The notes under the pieces: generated by a model
Seen by the model: only the letters and a program-made list of their open reading frames with translations
Told to the model about the DNA's origin: nothing
The model's database searches: none
Position numbers and translations under genes: made by a program
Shown here: piece after piece, positions 41,709 to 50,273 of the stretch
Position numbering within the stretch: the first letter of the stretch is position 1
Layout of the letters: each line of letters begins with the position of its first letter
Source of the DNA: Microbacterium natoriense
GTDB lineage: Bacteria > Actinomycetota > Actinomycetes > Actinomycetales > Microbacteriaceae
DNA: 64,000 nt
Assembly (NCBI RefSeq): GCF_030816295.1
Contig: NZ_JAUSXV010000001.1
Span: 1,488,001-1,552,000 of the forward strand
Direction of reading: 5' to 3'

Positions 41709-42698
41709 ATGACCACGACAGCCACTCTCACCGAGCGCTACATCGCCGCGACGGTCAGAAGCCTGAAACCCGATGCGCAGGACGACGTCCGCGCCGAGCT
41801 CGAGGCTTCGATCGCCGATGCGATCGAAGCGAGGCTCGAGGCCGGTGAGTCGCCGACGGATGCCGAGCGGGCCGTGCTCGCGGAACTCGGCGACCCCGGC
41901 ATCCTCGCCGCGGGCTACGCCGATCGCCCCTTGCACCTGATCGGTCCGCGCTTCTACCTCACCTGGTGGCGCCTGCTGAAGCTGCTGCTGATCATCGTGC
42001 CCGTCTGCGTGCTCGGCGGAGCCGCACTGGGGCAGACGATCGCAGGCGCTCCCGTCGGCGAGATCATCGCCTCGGCGATCGTCGCCACGGGCGGGGCGAT
42101 CATCCACATCTGCTTCTGGACCACACTCGTCTTCGTCGTGCTGGAGCGCACCGGCAGCTCGACGTCGATCGACGAGTGGGACGTCGACCAGCTGCTTGAG
42201 ATCACCGAGAACGGCGCCGGGCGCAACGAGCTGATCGCCTCGCTCGTCTTCCTCGGGATCGCCGTCGGCGCTGTTCTGTGGGACCGTTTCCGGGGTTTCA
42301 TCCCGGGGGAGGCGCTGCCGATCCTGAACCCTGACCTGTGGCCGTGGGGCATGGGACTGCTGCTCCTGCTCGTCGCGGCGGAGGCGGTCTTCGCGATCAT
42401 CATCTTCCGTCGGGGCGGCTGGACGGTGGGGGCTGCGGTCGTGAACACCGTCCTCGCGCTGGCGTTCCTCGCGTGGGTGCTCGTCCTGCTGCTGCGCGGC
42501 GAGCTCGTCAACCCCGACTTCCTCGCCCACGTCGTCACGGCAGGCGGTGACGGCTTCGCCGCGGGTGATGCCGAGGCGTCCGGCGAGGGTGGGATCATCC
42601 GCATCCTCGCGGTCGTCCTCGGGTTCGGCGTCGCGGCCGGCGTCGTGTGGGACATCGTCGACGGGTGGATCAAGACCGTCCGTCGGCGCCGGCCCTGA
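41709..42698 (+). CDS. Permease-prefix/HAAS-domain membrane protein
   Basis: 329 residues. A cytoplasmic helical domain (residues 1-80; TLTERYIAATVRSLKPDAQ, ERAVLAELGDPGILAAGY) of the HAAS/permease-prefix type precedes about seven hydrophobic helices. Such proteins are typically paired with PadR regulators, as here. The membrane part is not a recognised transporter. Followed by a perfect hairpin terminator. Confidence 0.88.
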   Translation: MTTTATLTERYIAATVRSLKPDAQDDVRAELEASIADAIEARLEAGESPTDAERAVLAELGDPGILAAGYADRPLHLIGPRFYLTWWRLLKLLLIIVPVCVLGGAALGQTIAGAPVGEIIASAIVATGGAIIHICFWTTLVFVVLERTGSSTSIDEWDVDQLLEITENGAGRNELIASLVFLGIAVGAVLWDRFRGFIPGEALPILNPDLWPWGMGLLLLLVAAEAVFAIIIFRRGGWTVGAAVVNTVLALAFLAWVLVLLLRGELVNPDFLAHVVTAGGDGFAAGDAEASGEGGIIRILAVVLGFGVAAGVVWDIVDGWIKTVRRRRP

Positions 42699-42708
42699 CA
42701 CCGCCTCC

Positions 42709-42743
42709 GAGAGAGCGCCGCCCACGACGGGCGGCGCTCTCTC
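42709..42743 (+). terminator. Hairpin terminator, 15-bp perfect stem
   Basis: GAGAGAGCGCCGCCC (42709-42723), loop ACGAC, GGGCGGCGCTCTCTC (42729-42743), between the PadR unit and menB. Confidence 0.78.
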
Positions 42744-42762
42744 GCCTGCGCCCGCCGAGGAA

Positions 42763-42768
42763 TAGGCT
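42763..42768 (+). promoter_or_regulatory. -10 element (TAGGCT) of a probably leaderless promoter
   Basis: TAGGCT, 7 nt before the menB GTG at 42776; no SD present. Confidence 0.5.
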
Positions 42769-42775
42769 GGACGCC

Positions 42776-43687
42776 GTGACCACAGCATCCGTCTCCGACC
42801 TGTTCGACCCCGAGGAGTGGGTGCTCGCGCCCGGTGCCGAGGACTACACCGACATCACCGCCCACGTCACGCCCGACGGCGGCGTCGCGCGCATCGCGTT
42901 CGACCGGCCCGAGGTGCGCAACGCCTTCCGCCCGCACACCGTCGACGAGCTGTATCGAGCTCTCGACATCGCCCGACAGGATCCGCGCATCGGCGCCGTG
43001 CTGCTGACCGGCAACGGGCCGAGCCCGAAGGACGGCGGCTGGGCGTTCTGCTCGGGCGGCGACCAGCGCATCCGCGGGCGCGACGGTTACAAGTACTCCG
43101 ACGACGTCGACGCGGTCGCCGATCCTGCACGCGCCGGCCGCCTGCACATCCTCGAGGTGCAGCGCCTGATCCGATTCATGCCCAAGGTCGTCATCGCGGT
43201 GATCCCCGGGTGGGCGGCCGGCGGCGGCCACTCGCTGCACGTGGTGTGCGACCTGTCGATCGCCTCGGCGGAAGAGGCGCGCTTCAAGCAGACCGATGCC
43301 GACGTCGGCAGCTTCGACGCCGGCTACGGCTCGGCATACATGGCCCGCCAGACCGGGCAGAAGATCGCCCGCGAGGTGTTCTTCCTCGCCGAGGAGTACT
43401 CGGCGCAGCGCGCGTACGAGATGGGCGCCGTGAACCGCGTCGTCCCGCACGAGGAGCTCGAGCGCGAGGCCCTGAAGATGGCGCGCACCGTGCTCACGAA
43501 ATCGCCCACGGCGATCCGCATGCTCAAGTTCGCCTTCAACGCCGTCGACGACGGCATGGTCGGCCAGCAGGTCTTCGCAGGAGAGGCGACCCGCCTCGCC
43601 TACGGCACCGACGAGGCCGTCGAGGGTCGCGACTCCTTCCTCGAGAAGCGCGCCCCCGACTGGTCGGCGTTCCCCTACCACTTCTGA
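42776..43687 (+). CDS. menB: 1,4-dihydroxy-2-naphthoyl-CoA synthase
   Basis: 303 residues, crotonase fold. MenB markers: FCSGGDQRIRGRDGYKY (about residues 84-100, oxyanion and substrate loop), IPGWAAGGGHSLHVVCDL (second oxyanion glycine) and DADVGSFDAGYGSAYM (active-site Ser/Asp region). It closes the ring of o-succinylbenzoyl-CoA in menaquinone synthesis. GTG start with TAGGCT 7 nt upstream. menE follows 5 nt after the stop. Confidence 0.95.
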   Translation: MTTASVSDLFDPEEWVLAPGAEDYTDITAHVTPDGGVARIAFDRPEVRNAFRPHTVDELYRALDIARQDPRIGAVLLTGNGPSPKDGGWAFCSGGDQRIRGRDGYKYSDDVDAVADPARAGRLHILEVQRLIRFMPKVVIAVIPGWAAGGGHSLHVVCDLSIASAEEARFKQTDADVGSFDAGYGSAYMARQTGQKIAREVFFLAEEYSAQRAYEMGAVNRVVPHEELEREALKMARTVLTKSPTAIRMLKFAFNAVDDGMVGQQVFAGEATRLAYGTDEAVEGRDSFLEKRAPDWSAFPYHF

Positions 43688-43692
43688 CGCTC

Positions 43693-44856
43693 ATGCCGAC
43701 TGAGCTGAGGCCGACTGACGCCGAAGACCCGAAGGCGCTGCTCGAAGCACTGCGGCACGCGCTCGAGGGCGGACCCGCGCTCGGATTCGGCATGGTAGGT
43801 GGGGAACCCGAGGCTGTGCCGGACGGGACCGCCGTCGTCATCGCGACCTCCGGATCGACCGGCATCCCGAAGCGCGTCGTGCTGAGCGGCGAGGCGCTGC
43901 GCGCGGGCGCCGAAGCGACGGCCGCGCGCATCGGCAGCGGTCGCTGGCTTCTCGCGCTGCCGGCGACCTACGTGGCGGGGCTCCAGGTTCTGGTGCGCTC
44001 GGTCGTCGCAGGCACGGAACCCGCGATCCTCGAAGGGCGTTTCTCCGCAGAGGCCTTCGCCGCGGCGACCCTGTCGATGCTGCGCCCTTCCGCGGTGGCA
44101 GGCGCCGGCATCCCTGACCTGTACACCTCCCTGGTTCCCGCACAGCTGGCCACGCTGCTGGAGGCTGAGGACAGTGTCGCGGTCCGCGCCGCGTTGCAGG
44201 CGTACCGCGCGATCCTTGTCGGCGGCCAGGCGCTGCCCGAGCCGTTGCGCGATCGCGCGGCCGCACTCGGCGCGCGGCTCGTGCGCACCTACGGCTCGAG
44301 CGAGACGAGCGGCGGCTGCGTGTACGACGGCGTACCGCTCGACACGGTCGCCGTGCGCGTCGTCGACGGGGAGCTGCGCATTGCGGGCCCCATGCTCGCC
44401 GACGGCTATCTCGGCGACGACGAGCTCACCGCCCGCACCTTCACCCGCGACGAGCACGGCATCCGCTGGTACCGCACCGGCGACCTCGGCCTGATCGAGG
44501 ACGGGATCGTGCGGGTCCACGGCCGTGCGGACAACGTGATCGTCTCGGGAGGCATCAACATCTCTCTCGACCGGGTCGAGCGGATCGTGCGGCGCATCCC
44601 CGGTCTCAGTGGCGCCGTCGTGGTCGCCGTCGACGACGCGCGCTGGGGGGAGGCCTCCGTCATCGTGGCGCCCCGCGGTGAGGCGCTGCGGCGCAGCGAA
44701 GCCGAACAGCTCGCGCACGCTCGCGACGCCGTCGCGGAAGAACTGGGCAAGCATGCCCGCCCCGCTCGGCTGATCCTCGTCGACGAGCTCGACACGCTGT
44801 CCTCGGGCAAACCCGATCGCGAGTCGATCCGGCGAGCGGTGGCCGAGCTGCACTGA
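43693..44856 (+). CDS. menE: o-Succinylbenzoate-CoA ligase
   Basis: 387 residues, acyl-adenylate-forming family, short as usual for actinobacterial MenE. Motifs: VIATSGSTGIPKRVVLS (ATP loop), RTYGSSETSGGC, WYRTGDLGLIEDG and HGRADN, and the C-terminal catalytic Lys in SSGKPDRES. It activates the MenC product for MenB. The start lies directly after menB, so the two are co-transcribed. Confidence 0.93.
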   Translation: MPTELRPTDAEDPKALLEALRHALEGGPALGFGMVGGEPEAVPDGTAVVIATSGSTGIPKRVVLSGEALRAGAEATAARIGSGRWLLALPATYVAGLQVLVRSVVAGTEPAILEGRFSAEAFAAATLSMLRPSAVAGAGIPDLYTSLVPAQLATLLEAEDSVAVRAALQAYRAILVGGQALPEPLRDRAAALGARLVRTYGSSETSGGCVYDGVPLDTVAVRVVDGELRIAGPMLADGYLGDDELTARTFTRDEHGIRWYRTGDLGLIEDGIVRVHGRADNVIVSGGINISLDRVERIVRRIPGLSGAVVVAVDDARWGEASVIVAPRGEALRRSEAEQLAHARDAVAEELGKHARPARLILVDELDTLSSGKPDRESIRRAVAELH

Positions 44857-44894
44857 CTGGCTCGACGGCGTTCCGCGGGGTGCCAGGATGGAAC

Positions 44895-45686
44895 ATGGCC
44901 TCGTACACGCACGGACACCACGAATCCGTCCTCCGCTCGCACAACGTCCGCGACATCTCGAACTCCGCCGAGTATCTCCGTGCGCACCTCACGGGATCGA
45001 CGAAGCTCCTCGATGTGGGAGCGGGGCCAGGCTCCATCACCGTCGACTTCGCGAGCGTCGTCGCGCACGTCACCGCGACCGAGATCGATGAGAACGCGCT
45101 GTCGCTGTCTCGTGGTCTCGCCGAGTCGCGCCGCGCGACCAACATCGACTTCTCGGTCGAGGACGTGCACGTGCTGAGCTTCGCCGACGACAGCTTCGAC
45201 GTCGTGCACGCGCATCAGGTGCTGCAGCACGTCGGCGATCCGGTGCAGGCGTTGCGCGAGATGCGCCGGGTCGCCGTGCCTGGTGGGGTCGTCGCGGCGC
45301 GCGACGCCGACTACGCCGGATTCATCTGGTTCCCTGTGCTGCCCGAGCTCGATCGCTGGCTCGATCTGTACCGCCGGGCGGCGAGGGCCAACGGAGGAGA
45401 GCCGGATGCCGGTCGCCGGCTGCTGTCGTGGGCCCGAGCCGCCGGGTTCGACGACGTCACGGTCACGGCATCCACTTGGTGCTACGCGACACCCGAGGAG
45501 CGCAGCTGGTGGGGAGGCATGTGGGCCGACCGCATACTCGAGTCCGCTCTCACCCGGCAGCTGCTCGACAGCCGCATGGCGAGCGAGGCCGAGCTGCGCG
45601 ACATCAGCGATGCGTGGAAGCGCTGGGCCGACGACGGCGACGGCTGGTTCCTCGTGCCGCACGGCGAGATCATCGCGCGCGCCTGA
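44895..45686 (+). CDS. Class I SAM-dependent methyltransferase
   Basis: 263 residues. Motif I is LLDVGAGPGSITVDFA (about residues 40-55), motif II acidic residue in TATEID, motif III VEDVHVLSFADDSFDVVHAHQ and the post-motif VLQHV. The arrangement resembles UbiE/YcgJ-type enzymes acting on small molecules or lipids. Position next to menaquinone genes suggests, but does not show, a menaquinone role. ATG at 44895 chosen (a GTG at 44880 is less likely). Confidence 0.85.
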   Translation: MASYTHGHHESVLRSHNVRDISNSAEYLRAHLTGSTKLLDVGAGPGSITVDFASVVAHVTATEIDENALSLSRGLAESRRATNIDFSVEDVHVLSFADDSFDVVHAHQVLQHVGDPVQALREMRRVAVPGGVVAARDADYAGFIWFPVLPELDRWLDLYRRAARANGGEPDAGRRLLSWARAAGFDDVTVTASTWCYATPEERSWWGGMWADRILESALTRQLLDSRMASEAELRDISDAWKRWADDGDGWFLVPHGEIIARA

Positions 45687-45737
45687 CCCGTCGGCCGGAT
45701 ACATCTCGAGGCGGATGCCGCAGCTTTCGCGCTCGCG

Positions 45738-45743
45738 TAGCGT
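45738..45743 (+). promoter_or_regulatory. -10 element (TAGCGT) before the histidine kinase gene
   Basis: TAGCGT, 6 nt before the GTG at 45750. A GGGGG run between could also act as an SD. Confidence 0.4.
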
Positions 45744-45749
45744 GGGGGA

Positions 45750-46928
45750 GTGATCCGGCCGCTCTCCCGTACGGCGCTCGTGCTCGACATCCTCGGCGCG
45801 GTGCTGCTCTTCGTCGTGCTCACGCCCATGTCGGTCGTCTTCTACGGTCCGGTGACGGGCGGCCCGGAGGTCCACGGTCTCGCCCTCGCCGGGCTCATCG
45901 TGGCGGGCGTGCTCATGATCGGCGGCGTCGCGATCGGCCGCCTCGCGCCCGGTATCGCCCTCGCGGCAGCCTGGGCAGGCGCCGTGCTTCAGATGCTGTC
46001 GGGCTTCGGACCGGTGCCGATCGACCTCGCCATCCTGCTCGTGCTTTATGCGACGGCGGCGTGGGGCTCGAGGGCCGTGCTCTGGTGGGGATTCGGGTCG
46101 ACCCTGCTGGGCGGACTCATCGCCGCGGCGTACATGGTCCTCGTGAACGGCGTCTCGTTCGTCGCGAGCACGGGCTGGGAGCAGCTGAGCGCGGGAGTGC
46201 TGCTGCTGATCGTCTCGATCCTGGCGCTCGGCTTCGCGTGGGTGAGCGGGCTGCTGTGGCGAGTCGTGCTGCGCGCTCGTCGCACGAGGGCTGCTCAGCT
46301 GCAGGCCGAATCCCTCGCCGCCGAGGAGCAGGAGCGCGTGCGCATCGCCCGTGACATGCACGACATCGTCGCGCACTCGCTCGCGGTCGTGATCGCGCAG
46401 GCCGACGGCGCGCGCTACGTGGCCGCGGCTGAGCCGGAGATGGCGACCGAAGCGCTCACGACGATCGCACAGACGGCCCGCGGCGCGCTGTCCGACGTGC
46501 GGCTGCTGCTCACCCAGCTCAGACATCGCCAGGGCGACGGTCCGCAGCCGACGCTCGCCGATCTCGAGACGCTGTTCGCACAGGTGAGGCAGGCGGGGAT
46601 CGAACCGCGCATCACGGTCGATCCGATGCCGCCCGGCGAACCGCCGGGGGCGATCCAGCTGGCCGTCTACCGGATCCTGCAGGAAGCTCTGACCAACGCG
46701 ATCCGCCACGGGGACGGCTCGGTCGACGTGCGACTGTCATGGCTGCCCGAACGCGTCGACATCGAGATCGGCAACCGCATCGGGGTCGTCGCCTCGTCGC
46801 CCTCATCGGGGCACGGGCTGATCGGCATGCGCGAACGCGCACAGCTCGTGGGCGGTAGCCTTCATGCGGGGCTGGAGGGCGAACTGTTCCTCGTTCGCGC
46901 CTCGCTGCCCATCGGGGGGAATTCGTGA
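45750..46928 (+). CDS. NarL-type sensor histidine kinase
   Basis: 392 residues. Six N-terminal membrane helices (to about residue 170), then a HisKA_3 dimerisation helix with the phospho-acceptor in RDMHDIVAHSLAVV (about residue 203), and a HATPase domain with EALTNAIRHGDG (N box) and SGHGLIGMRERAQLVGG (G boxes). The stimulus is unknown. The stop overlaps the response regulator ATG by 4 nt. Confidence 0.93.
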   Translation: MIRPLSRTALVLDILGAVLLFVVLTPMSVVFYGPVTGGPEVHGLALAGLIVAGVLMIGGVAIGRLAPGIALAAAWAGAVLQMLSGFGPVPIDLAILLVLYATAAWGSRAVLWWGFGSTLLGGLIAAAYMVLVNGVSFVASTGWEQLSAGVLLLIVSILALGFAWVSGLLWRVVLRARRTRAAQLQAESLAAEEQERVRIARDMHDIVAHSLAVVIAQADGARYVAAAEPEMATEALTTIAQTARGALSDVRLLLTQLRHRQGDGPQPTLADLETLFAQVRQAGIEPRITVDPMPPGEPPGAIQLAVYRILQEALTNAIRHGDGSVDVRLSWLPERVDIEIGNRIGVVASSPSSGHGLIGMRERAQLVGGSLHAGLEGELFLVRASLPIGGNS

Positions 46929-47560
46929 TCAGAGTCGTGCTCGTCGACGACCAGGCGCTCTTCCGCGCCGGCATCCGCATGCTGGTCGCGTCGCAGCCCG
47001 ACCTCGACGTCGTCGGCGAGGCCGGCGACGGGCGCGAGGCGATCGATGTCGTGCGCGCGACGCGGCCGGACGTCGTCTTGATGGACATCCGGATGCCGGT
47101 CATGGACGGCCTGACGGCCACCACCGAGATCCTCGCGCAGCCCGACCCGCCGCGGATCGTGATGCTGACGACCTTCGACCTCGACGAGGCCGCCGCCCGG
47201 GCGATCCGACAGGGAGCGAGCGGCTTCCTGCTCAAGGACGCGGACCCCGAGTTCCTCCTCGCGGCCATCCGCACGGTGAACTCGGGCTCGAGCGTGATCG
47301 CGGCATCCGCCACGCGTGATCTCTTCCAGCACTTCGCCGAGGCGCCGAAGCCGGTGCCCGTCCAGTACTCGGCCCTCACCGATCGCGAACGCGAGATCTT
47401 CGCGCTGGCCGCGCGCGGCCTGTCGAATTCCGAGATCGCGGCGCGCGAGTATCTCAGCGAGGCGACCGTGAAGACGCACATCAGCCGCATCCTCACCAAG
47501 CTCGCCCTCCGTGATCGCGTGCAGCTGGTCGTCTTCGCCTTCGAGCACGGACTGGCCTGA
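46925..47560 (+). CDS. NarL/LuxR-type response regulator
   Basis: 211 residues. Receiver domain (1-120) with acidic pocket VVLVDDQ, phospho-acceptor in VLMDIRMPVMDG (about residue 54) and Lys in LLKDADPE. The LuxR HTH is at about 148-205 (LTDREREIFALAARGLSNSE and VKTHISRILTKL). Partner of the kinase at 45750-46928. Convergent with the LysR gene. Targets unknown. Confidence 0.94.
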   Translation: MIRVVLVDDQALFRAGIRMLVASQPDLDVVGEAGDGREAIDVVRATRPDVVLMDIRMPVMDGLTATTEILAQPDPPRIVMLTTFDLDEAAARAIRQGASGFLLKDADPEFLLAAIRTVNSGSSVIAASATRDLFQHFAEAPKPVPVQYSALTDREREIFALAARGLSNSEIAAREYLSEATVKTHISRILTKLALRDRVQLVVFAFEHGLA

Positions 47561-47580
47561 GGCCGGACACCCGTTCCCGA

Positions 47581-48459
47581 TCAGGTCGTCGAGGGGGACG
47601 CCCGCAGCAGCTCGAGCAGAGCGCGCGTCGCGTGCGTGGGCTCAGTGCGCCAGGCGATTCCCAGGCGCGAGCGGGCCGTCGGCGCTCCGATGGGCACGAT
47701 TCGCACGCCGGCCCAGCCGGCGCAGGTCGTCTCGCTGACGATGCCGACGCCGAGGCCGCGGGTCGCGAGCATCTCCACGAAGGAGGGCGTCGACACCTCC
47801 CACCGGGGTGCAGCCGTCCGCCCGGACGCGGTGAGCAGGGCATCCAGCGCAGTGCGCGCCCCGGTGCCGGGTGGCAGCACGATGAGGTCGGCGTCGAGCA
47901 GCTCGCGGGGGCGGATGCTGCGCCGTGCCGCCCACGGGTGGTCCGGCGCGACCACGGCGACGAGCGCGTCATCGAACACGACGCTCGTCTCGAGTCCCTC
48001 TCGGACACCGGCGGTCCACGCGGCGACGGCGACATCGCTCTCGCCTCGCGACAGCGCCGACAGGAGCTCTTCCGAGGTGCCTTCGTGCAGGCGGATGTCG
48101 AGGCCGGGATGCGTCTCGTGCAGCGACGCGAGCGCGTCGAACAGCGGCGGCCAGGCGAGCCCCGACACGGTGCCCACCCGCAACGAGCCGACGACGAGTC
48201 CGCGCAGGTCGTCTGCCGCGGCCCGCACTTCGCCGACCGCCGACAACGCAGCACGGACGATCGGGAGCAGCCTCTCGCCGTCGGCCGTGAGTGCGGCGCG
48301 CCGTGCACTGCGGTCGAACAGCGTGACCCCGAGTTCGCGTTCGAGCTTCTGCACCTGGGCGCTCACGCCCGACTGACTGACGTGCACCCTGTCTGCCGCC
48401 GCGGTGAACGATCCCGCGTCGACCACGGCGAGGAAGTAGCGCAGCTGATGGAGTTCCAT
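47581..48459 (-). CDS. LysR-family transcriptional regulator
   Basis: 292 residues with HTH at 17-40 (FTAAADRVHVSQSGVSAQVQ) and a full effector-binding domain from residue 90. Divergent from an AhpD-like/SnoaL-like pair, which it probably regulates. The ATG at 48459 overlaps an inverted repeat of LysR-box form. Effector unknown. Confidence 0.92.
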   Translation of the reverse strand: MELHQLRYFLAVVDAGSFTAAADRVHVSQSGVSAQVQKLERELGVTLFDRSARRAALTADGERLLPIVRAALSAVGEVRAAADDLRGLVVGSLRVGTVSGLAWPPLFDALASLHETHPGLDIRLHEGTSEELLSALSRGESDVAVAAWTAGVREGLETSVVFDDALVAVVAPDHPWAARRSIRPRELLDADLIVLPPGTGARTALDALLTASGRTAAPRWEVSTPSFVEMLATRGLGVGIVSETTCAGWAGVRIVPIGAPTARSRLGIAWRTEPTHATRALLELLRASPSTT

Positions 48460-48477
48460 ATCTGAGAACGATGATAT
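48458..48477. promoter_or_regulatory. LysR-box candidate
   Basis: ATATC (48458-48462), ten nt, GATAT (48473-48477) overlaps the LysR start codon, in the 86-bp divergent gap. The spacing matches T-N11-A-type LysR sites. Confidence 0.5.
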
Positions 48478-48545
48478 CCATCTGAGCCAGCTGTTGGACA
48501 GATTGCTGCTCGGCGGCGACGCTGGAGAAGACGAAAGGAGGAGTC

Positions 48546-49040
48546 ATGAACTCCGCACCCACCGATCCGACTCCGACCGTCCCCGTGCTCGTCCGCCTGG
48601 ACTTCGATGCCACCGCACCTCGATTCGCCAAGGCGCTCGCGCACCTCGATAACGCCGCCACCGGCGAGCTCGACCAGGCGGGCATCGATCGCCTGCTGCG
48701 CGAGCTCGTCCGCATCCGAGCGTCCCAGCTGAACGGCTGCAGCTACTGCGTCGACCTGCACACCGGTGACGCATTGAAGGCCGGCGAGAACGCGCGCAGG
48801 CTCGCCGCGGTCGCCGTATGGCGTGAATCGCCTTTGTTCACGGCGAGGGAGCGGGCCGCCCTCTCGCTGACCGAGAGCATCACCCGGGCTTCCGAGACCC
48901 ATGTGCCGGATGCGGACTGGAAGGCCGCATCCGCGATGTTCTCGCCCGAGGAGCTCGGCGCCCTGGTGTCGCTCATCGTCGTGATCAACGCCTGGAACGC
49001 AGTCGGCGTCTCCACCCGCGCCTGGACGGTGTCGCTGTGA
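48546..49040 (+). CDS. Carboxymuconolactone decarboxylase-family (AhpD-like) protein
   Basis: 164 residues with the AhpD redox motif LNGCSYCVDLH (Cys-x-x-Cys plus His, about residues 63-70) and helical core AARRLAAVAVWRES-like. AhpD-type members are peroxidase/alkylhydroperoxidase partners; others decarboxylate. Good SD (GAAAGGAGG). It is divergent from the LysR gene and followed by a SnoaL-like gene. Confidence 0.9.
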   Translation: MNSAPTDPTPTVPVLVRLDFDATAPRFAKALAHLDNAATGELDQAGIDRLLRELVRIRASQLNGCSYCVDLHTGDALKAGENARRLAAVAVWRESPLFTARERAALSLTESITRASETHVPDADWKAASAMFSPEELGALVSLIVVINAWNAVGVSTRAWTVSL

Positions 49041-49057
49041 GCCGAGAAGGTGAAGCC

Positions 49058-49411
49058 ATGACCTCGCAGCAGGACGCCACCCGCCGCGCCGCGACGATCT
49101 ACTTCGACGCCTGGCGTGATCGTGACTTCGGCCTGCTTCGGAGGGTCCTCGCCGAGGACGTGCAGTTCTCGGGTGTCTTCGGAGACGCCGCAGGCGTCGA
49201 CGAATGCATCGCGGGTCTGGAGGGGATGGCCGGCTCCGTGATGGACACCTTGCGCCTGACCCGGCGGGTCGTCGAAGGAAACGATGCGATGACGTGGTTC
49301 GATCTCGTCGCCCGCAACGGCGCGATCGTGCCGACGGTCAACTGGAGCCATGTCGAAGAGGGGCTGATCACGAGCATCCGCGTCGTTTTCGATCCGCGCC
49401 CGCTGCTGTGA
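49058..49411 (+). CDS. SnoaL-like/NTF2-fold protein
   Basis: 117 residues of cystatin-like NTF2 fold: YFDAWRDRDFGLLRRVLAED at the start, GVDECIAGLEGMAG, NGAIVPTVNWSHVEEGLI at the end. Members are cyclases, isomerases or small-molecule binders. ATG at 49058 (AAGGTG upstream) preferred over a GTG at 49037 that overlaps the previous stop. Likely co-transcribed with the AhpD-like gene. Confidence 0.82.
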   Translation: MTSQQDATRRAATIYFDAWRDRDFGLLRRVLAEDVQFSGVFGDAAGVDECIAGLEGMAGSVMDTLRLTRRVVEGNDAMTWFDLVARNGAIVPTVNWSHVEEGLITSIRVVFDPRPLL

Positions 49412-49414
49412 CGG

Positions 49415-49494
49415 GAGCGGATGCCGCGCCCGCCGGATCATCCTTGCGATGTACCCGGATGCTCCGCCAGAGCGACGCGCCGCGGCATCCGCTC
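49415..49494 (+). terminator. Long-loop inverted repeat after the SnoaL-like gene
   Basis: GAGCGGATGCCGCG (49415-49428) and CGCGGCATCCGCTC (49481-49494) are perfect 14-bp arms around 52 nt. It may terminate the LysR-controlled unit. Confidence 0.45.
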
Positions 49495-49498
49495 TCCG

Positions 49499-49504
49499 TA
49501 GCGT
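49499..49504 (+). promoter_or_regulatory. -10 element (TAGCGT) of a probably leaderless promoter
   Basis: TAGCGT, 7 nt before the ATG at 49512. Confidence 0.4.
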
Positions 49505-49511
49505 CGATGGC

Positions 49512-50273
49512 ATGGAGATCACGACCACCGACCTCGGGCTCGCCGCCCGCGTCCAGCACCTGAAGAAGACCTACGGCACGGGCGAGGGCACCGTGCGCGC
49601 GCTCGACGACGTGAGCGTCGGCATCCGTCGCGGACAGTTCACGGCGATCATGGGGCCGTCCGGCTCGGGCAAGTCGACGCTCATGCACATCATGGCGGGG
49701 CTCGACACCCCGAGTGAGGGGCGCGCCTGGATCGGCGACACCGAGATCACCGGGCTGGACGATCTCGATCTGACGATCCTGCGCCGTCGTCGCGTCGGCT
49801 TCATCTTCCAGGCCTTCAACCTGGTGCCCACGCTCACGGCGCTGGGCAACATCATGCTGCCCTTCGAACTCGACGGCCGTCGCCCGAGCGCGATCGAGAA
49901 GGCCCGCATCGACGGCCTCATCGAATCGCTCGGCCTCGGCTCGCGCCTCGAGCACCGCCCCCACCAGCTGTCCGGCGGCCAGCAGCAGCGCGTCGCGATC
50001 GCCCGCGCGCTGGCTACGGCTCCCGACCTCGTCTTCGCCGACGAGCCCACGGGCAACCTCGACTCGAAGACCGGACGCGAAGTGCTGCGCCTGCTCGCGG
50101 AGGCGAGTCGCGACCACGGACAGTCGATCGCGATGGTCACGCACGACGCGATCGCCGCGAGCCATGCCGATCGGGTGCTGTTCCTCGGCGACGGTCGCAT
50201 CGTCGCCGACCATCCTCGCCAGAGCGCCGAGGAGATCTCGGCGTACATGCTCGCGGCGGAGGTCTCGGCATGA
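49512..50273 (+). CDS. MacB/LolD-type ABC transporter ATP-binding protein
   Basis: 253 residues: Walker [10 protein letters not shown] (about residues 48-56), LTALGNIMLPFE, signature [15 protein letters not shown], Walker B LVFADEPTGNLD, H-loop MVTHD. This ATPase class works with FtsX-like permeases as a mechanotransmitter for export or envelope tasks. The permease follows with a 4-nt overlap. ATG at 49512 chosen over an upstream in-frame ATG (49449) because of the -10 at 49499. Confidence 0.92.
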   Translation: MEITTTDLGLAARVQHLKKTYGTGEGTVRALDDVSVGIRRGQFTAIMGPSGSGKSTLMHIMAGLDTPSEGRAWIGDTEITGLDDLDLTILRRRRVGFIFQAFNLVPTLTALGNIMLPFELDGRRPSAIEKARIDGLIESLGLGSRLEHRPHQLSGGQQQRVAIARALATAPDLVFADEPTGNLDSKTGREVLRLLAEASRDHGQSIAMVTHDAIAASHADRVLFLGDGRIVADHPRQSAEEISAYMLAAEVSA

